Below are positions 44,534 through 54,835 of a DNA stretch of 64,000 bases, in pieces. Position numbers and translations under genes: made by a program. The notes beneath the pieces are model-generated. The model ran no database searches. It saw nothing but the letters and a program-made list of their open reading frames with translations, and was not told the origin of the DNA. Origin of the DNA: Bacteroidaceae bacterium (GTDB lineage: Bacteria; Bacteroidota; Bacteroidia; Bacteroidales; Bacteroidaceae); contig JAFYQQ010000058.1 of the NCBI GenBank assembly GCA_017559845.1, forward strand, positions 1 to 64,000, given 5' to 3'. How positions within the stretch are numbered: position 1 is the first letter of the stretch; each line of letters opens with the position of its first letter.

Positions 44534-45889
44534 TTACTGAGCTGGTTGCATGTAGGTCATTATGCCACCACTGATTTGATTCAATGAAATTTCGCACAAT
44601 TTCGTGTTGTACTCTGCGACCAAGATGCGTTCTTCCGCATCCAGAAGGCTTTGTTGTGCTTCTCTCATCTCTATACCAGACAAATCGCCCAACAGATAAC
44701 GTTCGCTGGCAATGTAATGGTTCTCTTGTGCGGTTATGAGATTCTCACGTTCCAAAGCCAACAATCTCAGGTTATTCTTATAAGCCTGCCACAAGTCTGC
44801 AAGGTCGGCACGCAATGTCTGCTCAATCTCCTTCTGTGCCAATTCTGCATTGTCCATGTCAAGACGGGCGTTCTTACGTTCCATACTACGTTTACCATCG
44901 AATAGTTTATATCCTACACTTACGCCCACATCTGGTCCCCAACTGTTTCTGTTCTTGTTCGCACCAGATCCGTATTCGTTATGTGAATAATTATATCCAG
45001 CAGCTAATTTAATATAAGGGTAGTCTCGTGCTGCCACTTTCTTGAAATCAAGTTCTGCCAAAGTACGGTTTTGGGCTGCTTTAATCAGTGTGGCGTTTGC
45101 ACGAAGCGTAGCATCTAAAAGGGCATTGTAATCCAATGCATCGTTGACCACAATGGCTGTATCAGGCAAAACGATTCTTTCCTCAATGTCCTTCACTGCC
45201 ATTAATTCATACAATCGGATACGTGATGTAGCAAGAAGTTCAAGTTGTTTAAGGCTTTGCGCACTATCTGCATTGAAGTCCACACGTGCCTGTTGAAGAT
45301 CCAATCGCGAGGCGCTACCCAGTGTATAGCGCTCAAACACAATGCGTAGGCGTTCCTTTGATAAAGCAACGGCATTATGCAAGTTCCGCATACGGATGCG
45401 CTGCTGGATGAAGTTGTAGTATTCTGCCGTCAGATCTGCCACATAATCCTCAATGGCGATGCGGGTTTGCGTCTCGCCTTGCAAACGGAGCTGCTGCAGC
45501 CTTTTATAATCTGTTTGAATCTTAAATCCGTCAAAAACAGTCCATTCAGCATTTACTCCAGCTGTGAAACCATGGTTAAACACATTACGTTCCGATGTCG
45601 TCGCACCGCCTGTGCGGTTTTTTGAGTTATTGCTGTTCAGCGCTCCATCATAGCCTGCATTCAAATTTACTTGCGGCAAATATCCTGCATTTGCTTTTGT
45701 TGCCTGATTCGCCGCTATTTGTTCCTCGTTGCGTACAATTTGCAGTCCATAATTATTTTTCAATCCGGTTTGTATGAACTGAGGCAGTGAATAGTCTTTT
45801 GCGCTTCCTATGTCTTGTGCTTGGGCGGTATTGACAGCCATAAAGTGGCACGCCACCCATAAAGCCCGACTTATAATGTTTTTTTTCAT
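44534..45889 (-). CDS. TolC-family outer-membrane efflux protein
   Basis: 451 residues with a signal peptide (ending near VNTAQAQ) and two long alpha-helical repeats as in outer-membrane efflux proteins (SLPQFIQTGLKNNYGLQIVRNE at the start, and a second ALDYNALLDATLRANATLIKAAQN). It would be the exit duct for the RND pump upstream; its start overlaps the pump gene by 4 bases, so the stoichiometry is likely set by coupling. Confidence 0.93.
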   Translation of the reverse strand: MKKNIISRALWVACHFMAVNTAQAQDIGSAKDYSLPQFIQTGLKNNYGLQIVRNEEQIAANQATKANAGYLPQVNLNAGYDGALNSNNSKNRTGGATTSERNVFNHGFTAGVNAEWTVFDGFKIQTDYKRLQQLRLQGETQTRIAIEDYVADLTAEYYNFIQQRIRMRNLHNAVALSKERLRIVFERYTLGSASRLDLQQARVDFNADSAQSLKQLELLATSRIRLYELMAVKDIEERIVLPDTAIVVNDALDYNALLDATLRANATLIKAAQNRTLAELDFKKVAARDYPYIKLAAGYNYSHNEYGSGANKNRNSWGPDVGVSVGYKLFDGKRSMERKNARLDMDNAELAQKEIEQTLRADLADLWQAYKNNLRLLALERENLITAQENHYIASERYLLGDLSGIEMREAQQSLLDAEERILVAEYNTKLCEISLNQISGGIMTYMQPAQ

Positions 45890-48800
45890 TGTTTCTTGGA
45901 CAAATTAGTTGACACGTATGTGTAAATCGCCGGCACCACAAACATGGTGAGCAAGGTTGAGATGATCATTCCGCCCACAACTGCTGTACCCATGGCAATT
46001 CGCCCGTTGCATCCTTCGCCTGAAGCAAACATTAGGGGCAACAAGCCTAACACAGTAGAAAGGCTGGTCATGAGGATTGGGCGTAAACGTTGGATTGAGG
46101 CTTCTTTAATGGCGGTTATTTTGTCTTCTCCCATCTTCTGACGCTGATTGGCGAACTCTACAATCAAAATACCGTTTTTGGCAACCAAACCAATGAGCAT
46201 GATAATACCAATCTGGCTGAAGATGTTCATAGTCTGCTCTCCCACAATCATGAAGATCAATGCACCGCAGATAGCCAAAGGTACGGTAAGCATAATGGTA
46301 AACGGATCCTTAAAGCTCTCGAACTGAGCTGCAAGAATCAGATATATAAGAAGCAATGCCAACGCAAAGGCGAAGATCAAACTGGAACTACTTTCACGGA
46401 ATTCCTTTGAATCACCAGCAAGAGCCGTGCGGAATGTATCGTCAAGCACATCTTTGGCAATCGCATCCATGGCATCCAAACCCTGGCCAATTGTCTTTCC
46501 CTCCGCCAATCCAGCAGAAATTGTAGCAGAGACAAATCGGTTATAACGGTAGAGTTTCGGCGGGGCGATACTTTCAATCAAGTCCACTAGATTCTCCATC
46601 TGAATCATGCTACCGTCTGCTGAACGCATATAGATGGCCTTCAGGTTGGTGGGGTCATTACGCTGTTGTCGGTTGATTTCACCCACAATCTCATATTGCT
46701 TTCCGTTCATATAAAGATAGCCCATTCGCTGACCGCTCAAACCATATTGCAGTGTCTGTGCAATATCTCGGGTGCTGACACCCATCATATTTGCCTTTTC
46801 GCGGTTTACGCTAAGCCTTACCTCTGGCTTGGAGAATTTCAAGTCCACGTCCGCCATTTGGAATGTCGGGTCATCATAGACTCGGCTCATAAATTCTGGC
46901 AGCACCTTTTGCAGTTTCTCTATATTCGTGGCTTGAAGCACATATTGTACAGGCATGGAACCACGACGGCCGCCAAAAGTACTTTGCTGCTGCACAAACG
47001 CACGGGCATCTGTTTTCTCTCGCACTGCCTTTGACAGCTTTTCCGCCATATCCATCTGGGAATAGTCACGGTCTTTCAAGTCCTTAAGCGTAATCTGCAC
47101 ATTACCTCCGCCTTCAAACACACGCGCGGTGATGAATTCAGCATCAGGCATGAGCGAATCCGCAAGACGATTGATGTCTTCCGTATAGTCGCGCATATAT
47201 TCATAGGTTACGCCTTCCGGACCCATAGTGCGGATAGTGATCTTGGAACGGTCTTCCAATGGTGCCATCTCTGCAGGGACCTCAGACCACATTTTTATGG
47301 TAGCAGCCAACGCTATCACCATGATTATAATGGCCACGATGCGATGTTTTAAGAAGAAGGACAATCCGCGTGCATATATCCGGTTCATTCCTTCGAAGAA
47401 TGGTTCAGTTTTCCGGTAAAACCAGTTTTTCTCTTCTCTTCTTACCAATAGTTTGGTTGCAAGCATCGGGGTAAACGTCAATGCGGCAAAAGAGGAGATT
47501 ACCACAGACCCCGCTACCACGAAGCTGAACTCGCGGAAAAGACGGCCTGTGGTTCCTTCCATGAATACAATGGGAAGGAATACCGCCAAAAGAGTGATGG
47601 TTGTGGAGATAACGGCAAAGAATATCTCCTTTGCACCCTCGATTCCCGCCTCAAAAGGCCTCATTCCGCGTTCTATTCGGATGTAGATGTTCTCCGTCAT
47701 CACAATGGCGTCGTCCACTACAAGGCCTACTGACAACACAACGGCCAACATGGACAGCACGTTGATGGAGAAGCCACAGAGGTACATCACAAAGAACGCA
47801 CCAATGAGCGATACCGGTATCACCACACAGGGGATCAAGGTTACGCGCCAGTCACGCAGGAAAAGGAAGATGATGATGATTACCAACACAAATGCTTCGT
47901 ATACAGTGCTTTCTACTTCTGCAATAGAGGCGCGGATAAACTTTGTGTTATCAAATCCATAGTCATAATGCACGTCTTCGGGCAAGTCCTTTTCCATCAT
48001 CTTCATACGCTCATGTACAGCATCAGCAATGTCAATGTGATTAGCACCGGGCTGTGGAATCACTACCACACCCACCATGGGCACACCGTTCATCTTCATA
48101 TAACTTTTGATGTCACGCGGAGAAAGTTCTGCACGTCCGATGTCGCTGAAACGCACAATTCTGCCATCTTGTTCCTTGATCACCAAATTGTTGAATTCTT
48201 CTGTAGTATGCATCTGACCCATAGTGCGGATGGTAAGTTCTGTGGTATTTCCCTCAATAGAGCCAGAAGGCAATTCCACGTTTTCACGGTCCAGAGCACT
48301 TTTCACGTCCATGGGTGTCACGCTGTATCCGGACATCTTTACCGGATCCAGCCACAAACGCATACAATAACGCTTTTCACCCCAGATGGAAACGCTTGAC
48401 ACATCCTGAATGGTCTGTAGTTGCTCCTTTACAGTAAGGTCTGCAATCTCACTCAGTTCAAGCAGAGAACGTTTGTCGCTCTGCAATGCTACCATCAGAA
48501 TGGGCTGTGCATCGGCATCGGCCTTAGACACAGTTGGCGGGTCACAGTCTCTTGGCAACCATCTTTGCGCACGGGATACCTTGTCACGCACATCATTGGC
48601 TGCTGTCTCCAGGTCTACTGACAATTCAAACTCCACGGTAATACGGCTGTTGCCCTGCTGACTCACACTGGTCAACGAACGGATACCAGGGATACCGTTA
48701 ATATTCTGTTCCAAAGGCTCTGTAATCTGGTTCTCAATTACATCCGCGTTGGCACCGGGATAAGAACATGATACAGAAATGATGGGATTATCCACAGAGG

Positions 48801-48912
48801 GATATTCTCGCACGCCCAGGGTCATATAACCAATACATCCGAAAAGCAGGATGATAAGGGTCATTACGGTGGCCAACACCGGACGGCGTATGGATAACTC
48901 TGATATATTCAT
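45886..48912 (-). CDS. RND efflux pump, inner-membrane subunit
   Basis: 1008 residues of the AcrB/HAE1 type. The N-terminus (MNISELSIRRPVLATVMTLIILLFGCIGYMTLGVREYPSVD), the transmembrane GLVVDDAIVMTENIYIRIERGM with the proton-relay Asp pair, and the late GLVAKNGILIVEFANQRQ are diagnostic. It exports amphipathic compounds, using the proton gradient. It follows the adaptor gene by 6 bases and overlaps tolC. Specific substrates cannot be predicted. Confidence 0.95.
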   Translation of the reverse strand: MNISELSIRRPVLATVMTLIILLFGCIGYMTLGVREYPSVDNPIISVSCSYPGANADVIENQITEPLEQNINGIPGIRSLTSVSQQGNSRITVEFELSVDLETAANDVRDKVSRAQRWLPRDCDPPTVSKADADAQPILMVALQSDKRSLLELSEIADLTVKEQLQTIQDVSSVSIWGEKRYCMRLWLDPVKMSGYSVTPMDVKSALDRENVELPSGSIEGNTTELTIRTMGQMHTTEEFNNLVIKEQDGRIVRFSDIGRAELSPRDIKSYMKMNGVPMVGVVVIPQPGANHIDIADAVHERMKMMEKDLPEDVHYDYGFDNTKFIRASIAEVESTVYEAFVLVIIIIFLFLRDWRVTLIPCVVIPVSLIGAFFVMYLCGFSINVLSMLAVVLSVGLVVDDAIVMTENIYIRIERGMRPFEAGIEGAKEIFFAVISTTITLLAVFLPIVFMEGTTGRLFREFSFVVAGSVVISSFAALTFTPMLATKLLVRREEKNWFYRKTEPFFEGMNRIYARGLSFFLKHRIVAIIIMVIALAATIKMWSEVPAEMAPLEDRSKITIRTMGPEGVTYEYMRDYTEDINRLADSLMPDAEFITARVFEGGGNVQITLKDLKDRDYSQMDMAEKLSKAVREKTDARAFVQQQSTFGGRRGSMPVQYVLQATNIEKLQKVLPEFMSRVYDDPTFQMADVDLKFSKPEVRLSVNREKANMMGVSTRDIAQTLQYGLSGQRMGYLYMNGKQYEIVGEINRQQRNDPTNLKAIYMRSADGSMIQMENLVDLIESIAPPKLYRYNRFVSATISAGLAEGKTIGQGLDAMDAIAKDVLDDTFRTALAGDSKEFRESSSSLIFAFALALLLIYLILAAQFESFKDPFTIMLTVPLAICGALIFMIVGEQTMNIFSQIGIIMLIGLVAKNGILIVEFANQRQKMGEDKITAIKEASIQRLRPILMTSLSTVLGLLPLMFASGEGCNGRIAMGTAVVGGMIISTLLTMFVVPAIYTYVSTNLSKKQ

Positions 48913-48918
48913 GGTATA

Positions 48919-49998
48919 TTACTTCTGCTGAACCGATACTACTACTTTCTGTCCGCTGCGCAACTGCATCGTGCCACTGGTAATCACTGTATCACCGGGA
49001 ACAAGACCGCGCAATACCTGCACCATGGCATCTGTACGCAATCCCTTGGCAATCTCTACAGGTTGTGCTTTACCGTTCTTGCACACAAACACCTTGTCTA
49101 TACCCATTTCCGAAACAATGGCTTCGCTGGGAACAGCCAGTGTGTTTTCGAAACGTTGAGTTACGAGGTTCACGTTTACATAACGGCCGGGAATCAGTTT
49201 CCCGTCGGCATTAGGATAGATGGCGCGAATGGCAAAGGTTCTTGTTTCGGGGTCAACACGTGAGTCCGAAGCATATACTTTTGCGTTTCGTGTAGTCAAG
49301 TCTCCTTCAGCGGTGAAGGTCAGTTCTGTTCCTTCAGGCAACATACCGGCATATCGTTCCGGCACATTGAATTCCACTTTCAAAGGAGCAGTCTTGGTCA
49401 GAGTCGCCACTTCTGTGGTAGTGGTGGCATAAGCACCCACACTGACTTGGCGTAAACCGATGATTCCGGAGAAAGGTGCGCGCAGTTCTGTCTGCTCTAT
49501 CTGTGCTTCCACACCCTCAATCTCAGCTTCCAGCGCAGCCAAATTGGCTTCCGCTTCTTGGAAAGCCTCCTTACTTACCGCTTCCTTTTCCAACAGCGCC
49601 TTTGCGCGGAACAGACGATCCTGCATCAGTTTTACCTGTGCCTGTTTCTTCCTTAAGTCAGCCTGTAAAGGAGCATCGTTAATTTTGGCCAAAAGTTCCC
49701 CTTTTTCCACATGGGTTCCTTCTTTAAAGAAAATATCCGTGATTTTGCCTGATGATTCGAAAGAAAGGTTCACTTCTTCATCCGGCACAAGACTGCCGCT
49801 CACAAATATACCATCTGTCAAACCTTGTTGAGACAATACAACCGCTCTAACATTCAATGCTTTACTTTGTCTGTTACCTGCTTCTTTCGGAGCCTCTTTC
49901 ATTTCTTTGTTCTCATGTGGCATCAGATGTTGGTATGCCAGGAAGCCAGAGCCTAATACAATGACTCCGACTATACTCCACTTGGTAATCTTATTCAT
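48919..49998 (-). CDS. RND periplasmic adaptor (membrane fusion protein)
   Basis: 359 residues. An N-terminal anchor (WSIVGVIVLGSGFLAYQHL) is followed by a split lipoyl domain, a coiled coil of about 60 residues (KKQAQVKLMQDRLFRAKALLEKEAVSKEAF...), and a beta-barrel domain with LRAPFSGIIGLRQVSVGAYA. First gene of the three-gene efflux operon. It bridges pump and TolC-type duct. Confidence 0.94.
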   Translation of the reverse strand: MNKITKWSIVGVIVLGSGFLAYQHLMPHENKEMKEAPKEAGNRQSKALNVRAVVLSQQGLTDGIFVSGSLVPDEEVNLSFESSGKITDIFFKEGTHVEKGELLAKINDAPLQADLRKKQAQVKLMQDRLFRAKALLEKEAVSKEAFQEAEANLAALEAEIEGVEAQIEQTELRAPFSGIIGLRQVSVGAYATTTTEVATLTKTAPLKVEFNVPERYAGMLPEGTELTFTAEGDLTTRNAKVYASDSRVDPETRTFAIRAIYPNADGKLIPGRYVNVNLVTQRFENTLAVPSEAIVSEMGIDKVFVCKNGKAQPVEIAKGLRTDAMVQVLRGLVPGDTVITSGTMQLRSGQKVVVSVQQK

Positions 49999-50088
49999 AA
50001 TTTATTCTTTTCTATCGAATAATTATTATATGGTTAATGCTGTATAGACAGTTTTTCTCTTTATGGGTTTAATCACATTATTAAATTT

Positions 50089-51429
50089 TTATCTTTCATC
50101 GTCGGGAAGATGAACCATAGCCGTTACTGCAAATGTCACCAGACAAAGAATCATCACCCACCAGAAGAAATCAATATAGCCCAGATTATCCGACATCCAA
50201 CCCGATACCATTCCGGGTAACATCACACCTCCGAGATATTGGAATGCCGTACAAAGCGAGAAAACTGACGTGCTGCGTTCGCCTCTTGCAAAGCCCACCA
50301 AATATAGCGTATAGGCAGTAAAGCCCAAACCGTATCCCACCTGTTCCACAAACACGCAAGAACCGATGAGCCAAAGGTTTTCGGGCAAGACATAGCTCAG
50401 ATAGACATAGACTAAGTCGGGAAGCGTGATACTCATCACCAATGGCCACAGACAACGGCGCAGGCCGAATCTGGAAACCAAATATCCCCCCAGGAGACCT
50501 CCGCCCAAAAGTCCAATAACACCTAATGTGCCATAGATGGTGCCATAGTCAAAACTGTCAAGGCCCAAACCACCGTCAACGCGCGGACGTTTCAGAAACA
50601 AAGGCACAATTTTGGTCAGCAAGCCTTCGGGTAATCGGAACAGCAGGATAAAACATAATGCTGTGATTATATGAGGCTTGCGAAAGAAAACCACCCAAGT
50701 CCTGGCAAACTCTCGCAAGTGATTTCCTATGGCCTTACTTTCCCCAGTCTGTTCTTCCTTAATTTCTTCCACTTGAGGTAAAACCCTTGTGTGGTATGCC
50801 GCAAGCAAAATCATCAGTCCGGCAATTGCCATAAAAGTAATACTCCACGACAAAGGGACGTTCATCTGACTGCCCAAAAGACCGCGTTGCAAAGCCCCAG
50901 CCAACACGACAAGTCCTCCTTGCCCCAGTATCATACCAATTCTATAGAAGGTATTTCGCACACCCACATACAATTCCTGATCCTGTTTGCTCAAGCCCAA
51001 AATATAGAAACCGTCTGCAGAAATGTCATGTGTGGCACTGCTAAACGCCACCAGCATGAACAATGCCAAACTGGTCTGCAACCAGAATGCGGTAGGAAGG
51101 CAAAGGGCAACACTCGCCAATGCGGCTCCAATAACCAACTGCATACTCAGAATCCACCAGCGTTTGGTCCGCATCATGTCCACCAACGGACTCCAGAGGG
51201 GCTTTATCACCCAAGGAAGTCCCAACCAACTGGTATACAAGGCAATTTGTGTGTCAGTCAATCCCATTTCCTGATATAAGACTACTGACATCAGCATTAC
51301 TGCTGCATACGGAAGCGCTTCTCCCATATATAGCGTTGGCACCCATGCTAACGCTTTCGCCGATGTGTTCTTTCCTTTTCCTGTCATATCTGTCTTCATT
51401 GTCTTGTCTGCCTTATGATGCATATACAT
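50089..51429 (-). CDS. AmpG-like MFS transporter
   Basis: Up to 446 residues with 12 predicted helices; several early Met codons leave the start open (51429, 51396 or 51384). The pattern GEALPYAAVMLMSVVLYQEMGLTDTQIALYTSWLGLPWVIKPLWSPLVD resembles AmpG/PAT importers of muropeptides, and VGQ-type helix motifs recur. Import of a cell-wall-derived compound is plausible, as in the murQ pathway, but sugar transport is an alternative. It lies 12 bases after the T9SS plug-family gene and 90 before the efflux adaptor. Confidence 0.8.
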   Translation of the reverse strand: MYMHHKADKTMKTDMTGKGKNTSAKALAWVPTLYMGEALPYAAVMLMSVVLYQEMGLTDTQIALYTSWLGLPWVIKPLWSPLVDMMRTKRWWILSMQLVIGAALASVALCLPTAFWLQTSLALFMLVAFSSATHDISADGFYILGLSKQDQELYVGVRNTFYRIGMILGQGGLVVLAGALQRGLLGSQMNVPLSWSITFMAIAGLMILLAAYHTRVLPQVEEIKEEQTGESKAIGNHLREFARTWVVFFRKPHIITALCFILLFRLPEGLLTKIVPLFLKRPRVDGGLGLDSFDYGTIYGTLGVIGLLGGGLLGGYLVSRFGLRRCLWPLVMSITLPDLVYVYLSYVLPENLWLIGSCVFVEQVGYGLGFTAYTLYLVGFARGERSTSVFSLCTAFQYLGGVMLPGMVSGWMSDNLGYIDFFWWVMILCLVTFAVTAMVHLPDDER

Positions 51430-51441
51430 TATTTATATATA

Positions 51442-52689
51442 CTACTTGGTGCCGGTCTTTACGCACGAATAGCCCACCAGCCGGTCTGTCCTTGCACCTT
51501 GCGCACGGAAATAGACTAAGGTAATGTATTCGTTTTCTGTCTCGTAGAAATCTCCCATTGTCCGGGAGGTTGCACCGTTTTCCTGTACAAACTGGTAACT
51601 GTAGTAACCTTGTTTCAGCATCACCACCGCTTCATAGCGTTTCTTAATGTCATCATACTCCATACGGCACGACGGGTCGAAAGCGCCGTTGGTCCATTGT
51701 CCGCACACATACACGTCACCGCTCGGAAGTCTTTCCGATTCCAGTATGAAATGCACAAGTACATATTCGGCCGTTGTGGCATCGTCCTCATCATCCTCAC
51801 TGCGGATTACGGCCACACCATTCTGGTCTTCATCGTAACGGTAATTGCGTCCGGGTACTTGCGCAAACAAGGTGGCATGGTAATAAGGTTCAAACCATTC
51901 CATTTTGTCCACACCCATCGCCGCACGGTTCACATCCAGAATCTCAAACTTGTGAAATTCGTTTCCAGCGGAGAATATCAAATCTTTACAATGTGTGAAG
52001 GCTATTCCTTTGTTGTTTCTGATATTGGCTTTCGGATTCACCACTCTGTTGTCCCATCGTCTGTTCTGCATCACCACCGTGTGCAACTGCTGGTGCGGAT
52101 CCACAACCGGCAGCGTACCATAGTTGAGATTCAGCGAAACTTGCTGATGTTTCTTGTTAAAGTCTATGTCTGTATCGCTGCTCACTTCTGTCTGTATGCT
52201 CACCGCTTTTTCAAACACACAGAAACGCGCTTCCAGTATTGGTTCATCCTTACTCCCGCCATCTTCGTAAATCAGCACTTTGTAGTTGCCGCTCAACAAT
52301 AGGCCGGTTTCCGGATTAGGGAATCTGATTTTATAGTGCGTATATATCTGCGTGGTATTGAAACTCTTTTCATAGTCCTCCACCGGTTGGTCGTTCAGCC
52401 CGCTCAGATAATCGCTTTCAAATATGCCGTCAGAGGGTGTCCAATCATACTGGCAATGTTGCACATGATATATATACCTGTGATAGTCATGACTCATCTC
52501 ATCCCATGAAATCTGCACGTGCTGATGCTTGTCCTTGTCAAGCATAGGAGGCAGCAGGGGATTGCCGTCCACAACCACTTGCACACTCTGTATCTGGTCA
52601 GAAAAAGCTTGGTGTGTTTGTGCCAATGTGAACTCTATGCACATCAGGCCAAACCAAATCAGGGAAAAACCTATCAGTCGTCTTGTCAT
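51442..52689 (-). CDS. T9SS plug-family protein (DUF5103)
   Basis: 415 residues with a signal peptide (ending near TLAQT). Its length and beta-rich sequence match the DUF5103 family, now assigned to type IX secretion plug proteins, with the conserved YRYIYHVQHCQYDWTPSDG, NTTQIYTHYKIRFP and C-terminal GYYSYQFVQENG blocks. In type IX secretion this family seals the SprA-type translocon. Its neighbours are unrelated, so the function in this genome rests on family membership. Confidence 0.85.
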   Translation of the reverse strand: MTRRLIGFSLIWFGLMCIEFTLAQTHQAFSDQIQSVQVVVDGNPLLPPMLDKDKHQHVQISWDEMSHDYHRYIYHVQHCQYDWTPSDGIFESDYLSGLNDQPVEDYEKSFNTTQIYTHYKIRFPNPETGLLLSGNYKVLIYEDGGSKDEPILEARFCVFEKAVSIQTEVSSDTDIDFNKKHQQVSLNLNYGTLPVVDPHQQLHTVVMQNRRWDNRVVNPKANIRNNKGIAFTHCKDLIFSAGNEFHKFEILDVNRAAMGVDKMEWFEPYYHATLFAQVPGRNYRYDEDQNGVAVIRSEDDEDDATTAEYVLVHFILESERLPSGDVYVCGQWTNGAFDPSCRMEYDDIKKRYEAVVMLKQGYYSYQFVQENGATSRTMGDFYETENEYITLVYFRAQGARTDRLVGYSCVKTGTK

Positions 52690-52702
52690 ACCCTCACGTT
52701 TT

Positions 52703-53377
52703 TTATAGAATGGATTCCTCCTCGCCTTTCAGAATGGGCAAACACCAGTGGTATTTCACGGCAAGCAGTCTAATCAGTATCACCACCAGAATGCTCAGTA
52801 AGGCATTGATCTCCGGTGTCATGCCTAATTTGTGGCACAAAATATACCCCAAACCGCCCGAGACACAGGCCAAGGCATATATCTCCTTCCTGAAAATCAA
52901 TGGGATTTCGTTGATGAATACATCGCGTAGCACACCTCCTGCCGCCCCAGTAATGCAGCCCATGGTCACGGCTGTCCAATAAGGGAAACCCATGTTCAAT
53001 GTCTTCTCAATACCGATTACGTTGAACAGCGCCAGGCCGATGGTGTCGAAAATGAAAAGGGTGTTTCGTTGTCTGACCAGATGTTTGCCAAAAAGGAAAA
53101 CCCATAGAACCGCTACGGCACAACATATAAAATATATGCTGTTGGTCATCCAAAAGGGATTCACGCCCAGCATGACATCGCGGATGGTTCCACCGCCTAT
53201 GGCTGTCGCAAGACCTACAATCCAGGCACCGAAAATATCGAATCTTTTGGCCGAAGCAAGACGTACACCAGAAATGGCAAATGCCATTGTGCCGACAAAC
53301 TCAATGCAGACAAACGAAATGGGCAACCTCAACGTATGCCCCATCTCCTGCAGGATGTCCATCAGCCAGTGAGTCAT
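52703..53377 (-). CDS. TRIC/YadS-family membrane protein
   Basis: 224 residues with about seven membrane helices in two homologous halves. Each carries the family motif: GGGTIRDVMLG in the first and AAGGVLRDVFINE in the second. Bacterial relatives (UPF0126) have been described as TRIC-type cation channels and as glycine transporters. Its first codon overlaps the stop of the dehydrogenase gene by 4 bases. Confidence 0.87.
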   Translation of the reverse strand: MTHWLMDILQEMGHTLRLPISFVCIEFVGTMAFAISGVRLASAKRFDIFGAWIVGLATAIGGGTIRDVMLGVNPFWMTNSIYFICCAVAVLWVFLFGKHLVRQRNTLFIFDTIGLALFNVIGIEKTLNMGFPYWTAVTMGCITGAAGGVLRDVFINEIPLIFRKEIYALACVSGGLGYILCHKLGMTPEINALLSILVVILIRLLAVKYHWCLPILKGEEESIL

Positions 53378-54333
53378 GACACTACGTTTTGGGGAATGCC
53401 ATTCAAGAACATTTCGATGTTATGGGCACAAATCTGCATCAGTCGTGTCCGCGCTTCCTTGCTTGCCCATGCGATATGCGGCGTCAGTTGTACACGGGGC
53501 GCGGAGAGCAAAGGATTGTCTGCCTTCGCTGGTTCCACTGAAAGCACATCGGCAGCGTATGCACCCAACTCCCCTTCTTTCAGTGCTTTGGCCACCGCTG
53601 CTTCATCAATCAACGGTCCACGGCCAGTGTTTATCAATATGGCATCACGCTTCATTGTGCGCAGACGTTCCTCGTTTACCAGATGCAAGGTGCCTTCCGT
53701 AAGCGGACAGTGCAGTGAAAGCACATCACTTTGGGTAAAGATTTCGTCCAAGTCTGCTTTTTGGATACCATTTGGCAAATCTTTCTGGTTTTTACTGGTA
53801 AAGGCCATCACATTCATACCGAGGGAAACGGCAATTTTTGCAACGGCCATGCCAATGCGGCCCAGTCCAACCACCCCCATCGTTCTGTTCGCCAGTTCCG
53901 TCAAGGGACGGTCGCAGAAGCAGAAATCCTGCGAAGTTACCCACTTCCCTTCCTCCTTGGCCTTTTGCGTATAGTGCGCCACATGGTTGGTAAGGTTCAG
54001 CAGATGGGCGAAAACCATTTGCGCCACAGAGGCCGTACTGTATGCCGGAATGTTCGTCACACAAATGTTCAATCGTTTTGCGGCTTCCACATCCACCACA
54101 TTGTATCCTGTTGCCAATACACCCACATAACGCAGTGTGGGCGAGAGGTTTTCCAACAGAGTGGCATCCAGAACAACCTTGTTAGTCAGTGCTATTTCCG
54201 CACCAGCCAGACGTTCCATCACTTGCTCCGGTCGTGTGCGGTCATATACTTCCACTTTACCAAGGCGTTCCACTGCCTCCCAACTCAGGTCTCCGGGATT
54301 CAAAGTGAATCCGTCCAGTACGATTATACGCAT
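53374..54333 (-). CDS. D-2-hydroxyacid dehydrogenase (GyaR/glycerate type)
   Basis: 319 residues from ATG 54333 (MRIIVLDGFTLNPGD). The Rossmann motif GVVGLGRIGMAVAKIA and the catalytic NTGRGPLIDE arginine-containing block, plus the late QLTPHIAW histidine, are all in place. It would reduce hydroxypyruvate, glyoxylate or a related 2-keto acid with NAD(P)H. Upstream start codons are inside the DUF4891 gene and are less likely. Confidence 0.92.
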   Translation of the reverse strand: MRIIVLDGFTLNPGDLSWEAVERLGKVEVYDRTRPEQVMERLAGAEIALTNKVVLDATLLENLSPTLRYVGVLATGYNVVDVEAAKRLNICVTNIPAYSTASVAQMVFAHLLNLTNHVAHYTQKAKEEGKWVTSQDFCFCDRPLTELANRTMGVVGLGRIGMAVAKIAVSLGMNVMAFTSKNQKDLPNGIQKADLDEIFTQSDVLSLHCPLTEGTLHLVNEERLRTMKRDAILINTGRGPLIDEAAVAKALKEGELGAYAADVLSVEPAKADNPLLSAPRVQLTPHIAWASKEARTRLMQICAHNIEMFLNGIPQNVVS

Positions 54334-54343
54334 ACGCTTGTAC

Positions 54344-54772
54344 TTATTTGCTTTCCTCTCCGTTGTCCAGCGGTTCAACGGCTTTGAATACAAACTGGCT
54401 GTTGTTCAACACATTCAACTTCATACCCTTCATCTTATTGTATTTTGCAAGGGCCTTATGATATGCTTTCTCCAACTTCTGTTTTTTTACATTAAAACTG
54501 ACGGCGCAAGTCATATGAGGCGGCAAACCCTGTTGTTCCAAATGGCTGCGCAGCTGTTCGCTGTACATGGTACGGGCTTCCAGGAAACTGGTCTTTGCGT
54601 TTAGTACGGCTTTGTCCACATATTGGATGTCGGTTATATACACTACAGAATCCATCAGTGAAGTTGCCATGCCATACATATAAACTCCCTTCACGGGTTC
54701 TTTGGTCTTGGCGGTAACAATGACCATAGCCATCGCACACATCAGCAGACCAGTCCACAATCTTTTGTTCAT
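54344..54772 (-). CDS. Conserved exported protein (DUF4891-like)
   Basis: 142 residues with a signal peptide (MNKRLWTGLLMCAMAMVIVTAK). The rest is mixed helix and strand (VYITDIQYVDKAVL, EQLRSHLEQQGLPPHMTCAVSF). It resembles the DUF4891 family of small Bacteroidales proteins; no function is known. It leads the plus-neighbour run of minus-strand genes and ends 10 bases before the dehydrogenase start. Confidence 0.75.
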   Translation of the reverse strand: MNKRLWTGLLMCAMAMVIVTAKTKEPVKGVYMYGMATSLMDSVVYITDIQYVDKAVLNAKTSFLEARTMYSEQLRSHLEQQGLPPHMTCAVSFNVKKQKLEKAYHKALAKYNKMKGMKLNVLNNSQFVFKAVEPLDNGEESK

Positions 54773-54803
54773 AATCAGTCAAATCGTTACTAAATTATCA
54801 ATG

Positions 54804-54835
54804 CAAATTTACGGAGTTTCCCCGATATTCACAAA
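54804..54835 (-). promoter_or_regulatory. Promoter of the DUF4891-led operon
   Basis: On the minus strand TTTG (54835-54832), 20 bases, then TAAATTTG (54811-54804), close to the consensus and about 35 bases before the start codon. A short hairpin GGGGTTTAAAAACCCC (54860-54875) lies upstream. The rest of the 230-base gap to nhaC shows nothing I can name. Confidence 0.6.
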
